A stretch of 5,604 bases of DNA, taken from positions 1 to 5,604 of the forward strand of contig JALHTS010000088.1 in NCBI GenBank assembly GCA_022865965.1. Direction: 5' to 3'. This document shows, piece after piece, positions 5,396 through 5,604 of the stretch. The stretch is from Ignavibacteriaceae bacterium (lineage in GTDB: Bacteria; Bacteroidota; Ignavibacteria; Ignavibacteriales; Ignavibacteriaceae). Position numbers and translations under genes: made by a program. The notes under the pieces were generated by a model. It worked only from the letters and a program-made list of their open reading frames with translations. It searched no databases and had not been told where the DNA came from. Numbering within the stretch: the first letter of the stretch is position 1; each line of letters opens with the position of its first letter.

Positions 5396-5604
5396 ATGAA
5401 AAAGTTTTTAGTTTTCTCATCGTTGCTGCTTCTTTATTCTTCTCTATATTTTATGTTGCACTTATCCTCATCTTCTACCGTGAAAACATCAAAGGTAGTT
5501 AAGCCTGTACAAAAGAGAAGAAAGGACAATCGCTGTAAGGCAACTTTAAATAGCGGTAAGAGATGCCGAAGAAAATCAGATGAGGGAAGTGATTTTTGCT
5601 GGCA
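5396..5604 (+). CDS. Exported or anchored small protein with DUF5763-like Cys motif, partial
   Basis: The frame opens at ATG 5396 and is still open at the window end, with 69 complete codons visible. Residues 1-23 are a signal peptide or membrane anchor: KK at 2-3, then a hydrophobic run rich in Leu, Phe and Tyr. A Ser/Thr stretch and a very basic segment (KRRKDNR, 40-46) follow. The remainder, C47-KATLNSGKR-C57-RRKSDEGSDF-C68-W, matches my memory of DUF5763, whose core is roughly CxATTxxGxxCxRKA...GSxYCWQH. The unfinished codon CA_ codes Gln or His, consistent with CWQH. The spacing C-x9-C-x10-C suggests metal binding, with a His probably just outside the window. The function of DUF5763 is not known to me. 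It lies 4 bases after the MmcQ/YjbR gene, so it is probably cotranscribed. No Shine-Dalgarno stands out apart from AAGG (5383-5386). Confidence 0.72.
   Translation, partial: MKKFLVFSSLLLLYSSLYFMLHLSSSSTVKTSKVVKPVQKRRKDNRCKATLNSGKRCRRKSDEGSDFCW

Noticed and set aside
1..5604. A hidden defence system, mobile element, CRISPR array or tRNA
   Set aside because: No transposase, integrase, repeat-spacer pattern, terminal repeats or cloverleaf could be found by reading; every coding region has an ordinary family assignment except the partial last gene.

Overview
The window is an AT-rich bacterial chromosomal segment, fully covered by genes with short gaps. It most likely comes from the Bacteroidota/Ignavibacteriota group, with Ignavibacteria-like the best guess. 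Three things point there: lipoprotein and secreted peptidases of types common in that group, candidate promoters of the Bacteroidota form TAnnTTTG, and good Shine-Dalgarno sequences (GAGGT, AGGTGGAG, GGAGG, GGAG, AAAGGA). Bacteroidia proper seldom use Shine-Dalgarno sites, so their presence leans towards Ignavibacteria. This is inference from sequence character, not from a marker gene.

Layout. (1) Positions 1-764, minus strand: the N-terminal 254 residues of an M49 (dipeptidyl-peptidase III family) lipoprotein that runs out of the window. (2) 765-958: a divergent intergenic region. (3) 959-2836, plus strand: a complete M3-family oligoendopeptidase F with an export signal. (4) 2851-2881: a strong hairpin between convergent genes, probably a bidirectional terminator. 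(5) 2881-3336, minus: a small AlaX-type tRNA-editing-domain protein that starts at TTG. (6) 3337-3422: a gap with a long imperfect inverted repeat. (7) 3423-3932, minus: a compact nitroreductase. (8) 3933-4044: a divergent promoter region. (9) 4045-5022, plus: a membrane-anchored SLT lytic transglycosylase. (10) 5032-5391, plus: an MmcQ/YjbR-family protein. (11) From 5396, plus: the start of an exported or anchored small protein with a DUF5763-like Cys motif, cut by the window end.

How the genes fit together. The two divergent peptidases (M49 and M3) both carry export signals, so they may cooperate in breaking down peptides in the cell envelope. The nitroreductase and AlaX-like genes read in the same direction with an 86-nt gap and may be one transcript. 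The transglycosylase, MmcQ/YjbR and DUF5763-like genes are separated by only 9 and 4 nt and look like an operon. No mobile element, CRISPR array, tRNA, rRNA or defence system is visible. The window reads as ordinary housekeeping and envelope genes; the least understood item is the exported DUF5763-like protein at the right edge.
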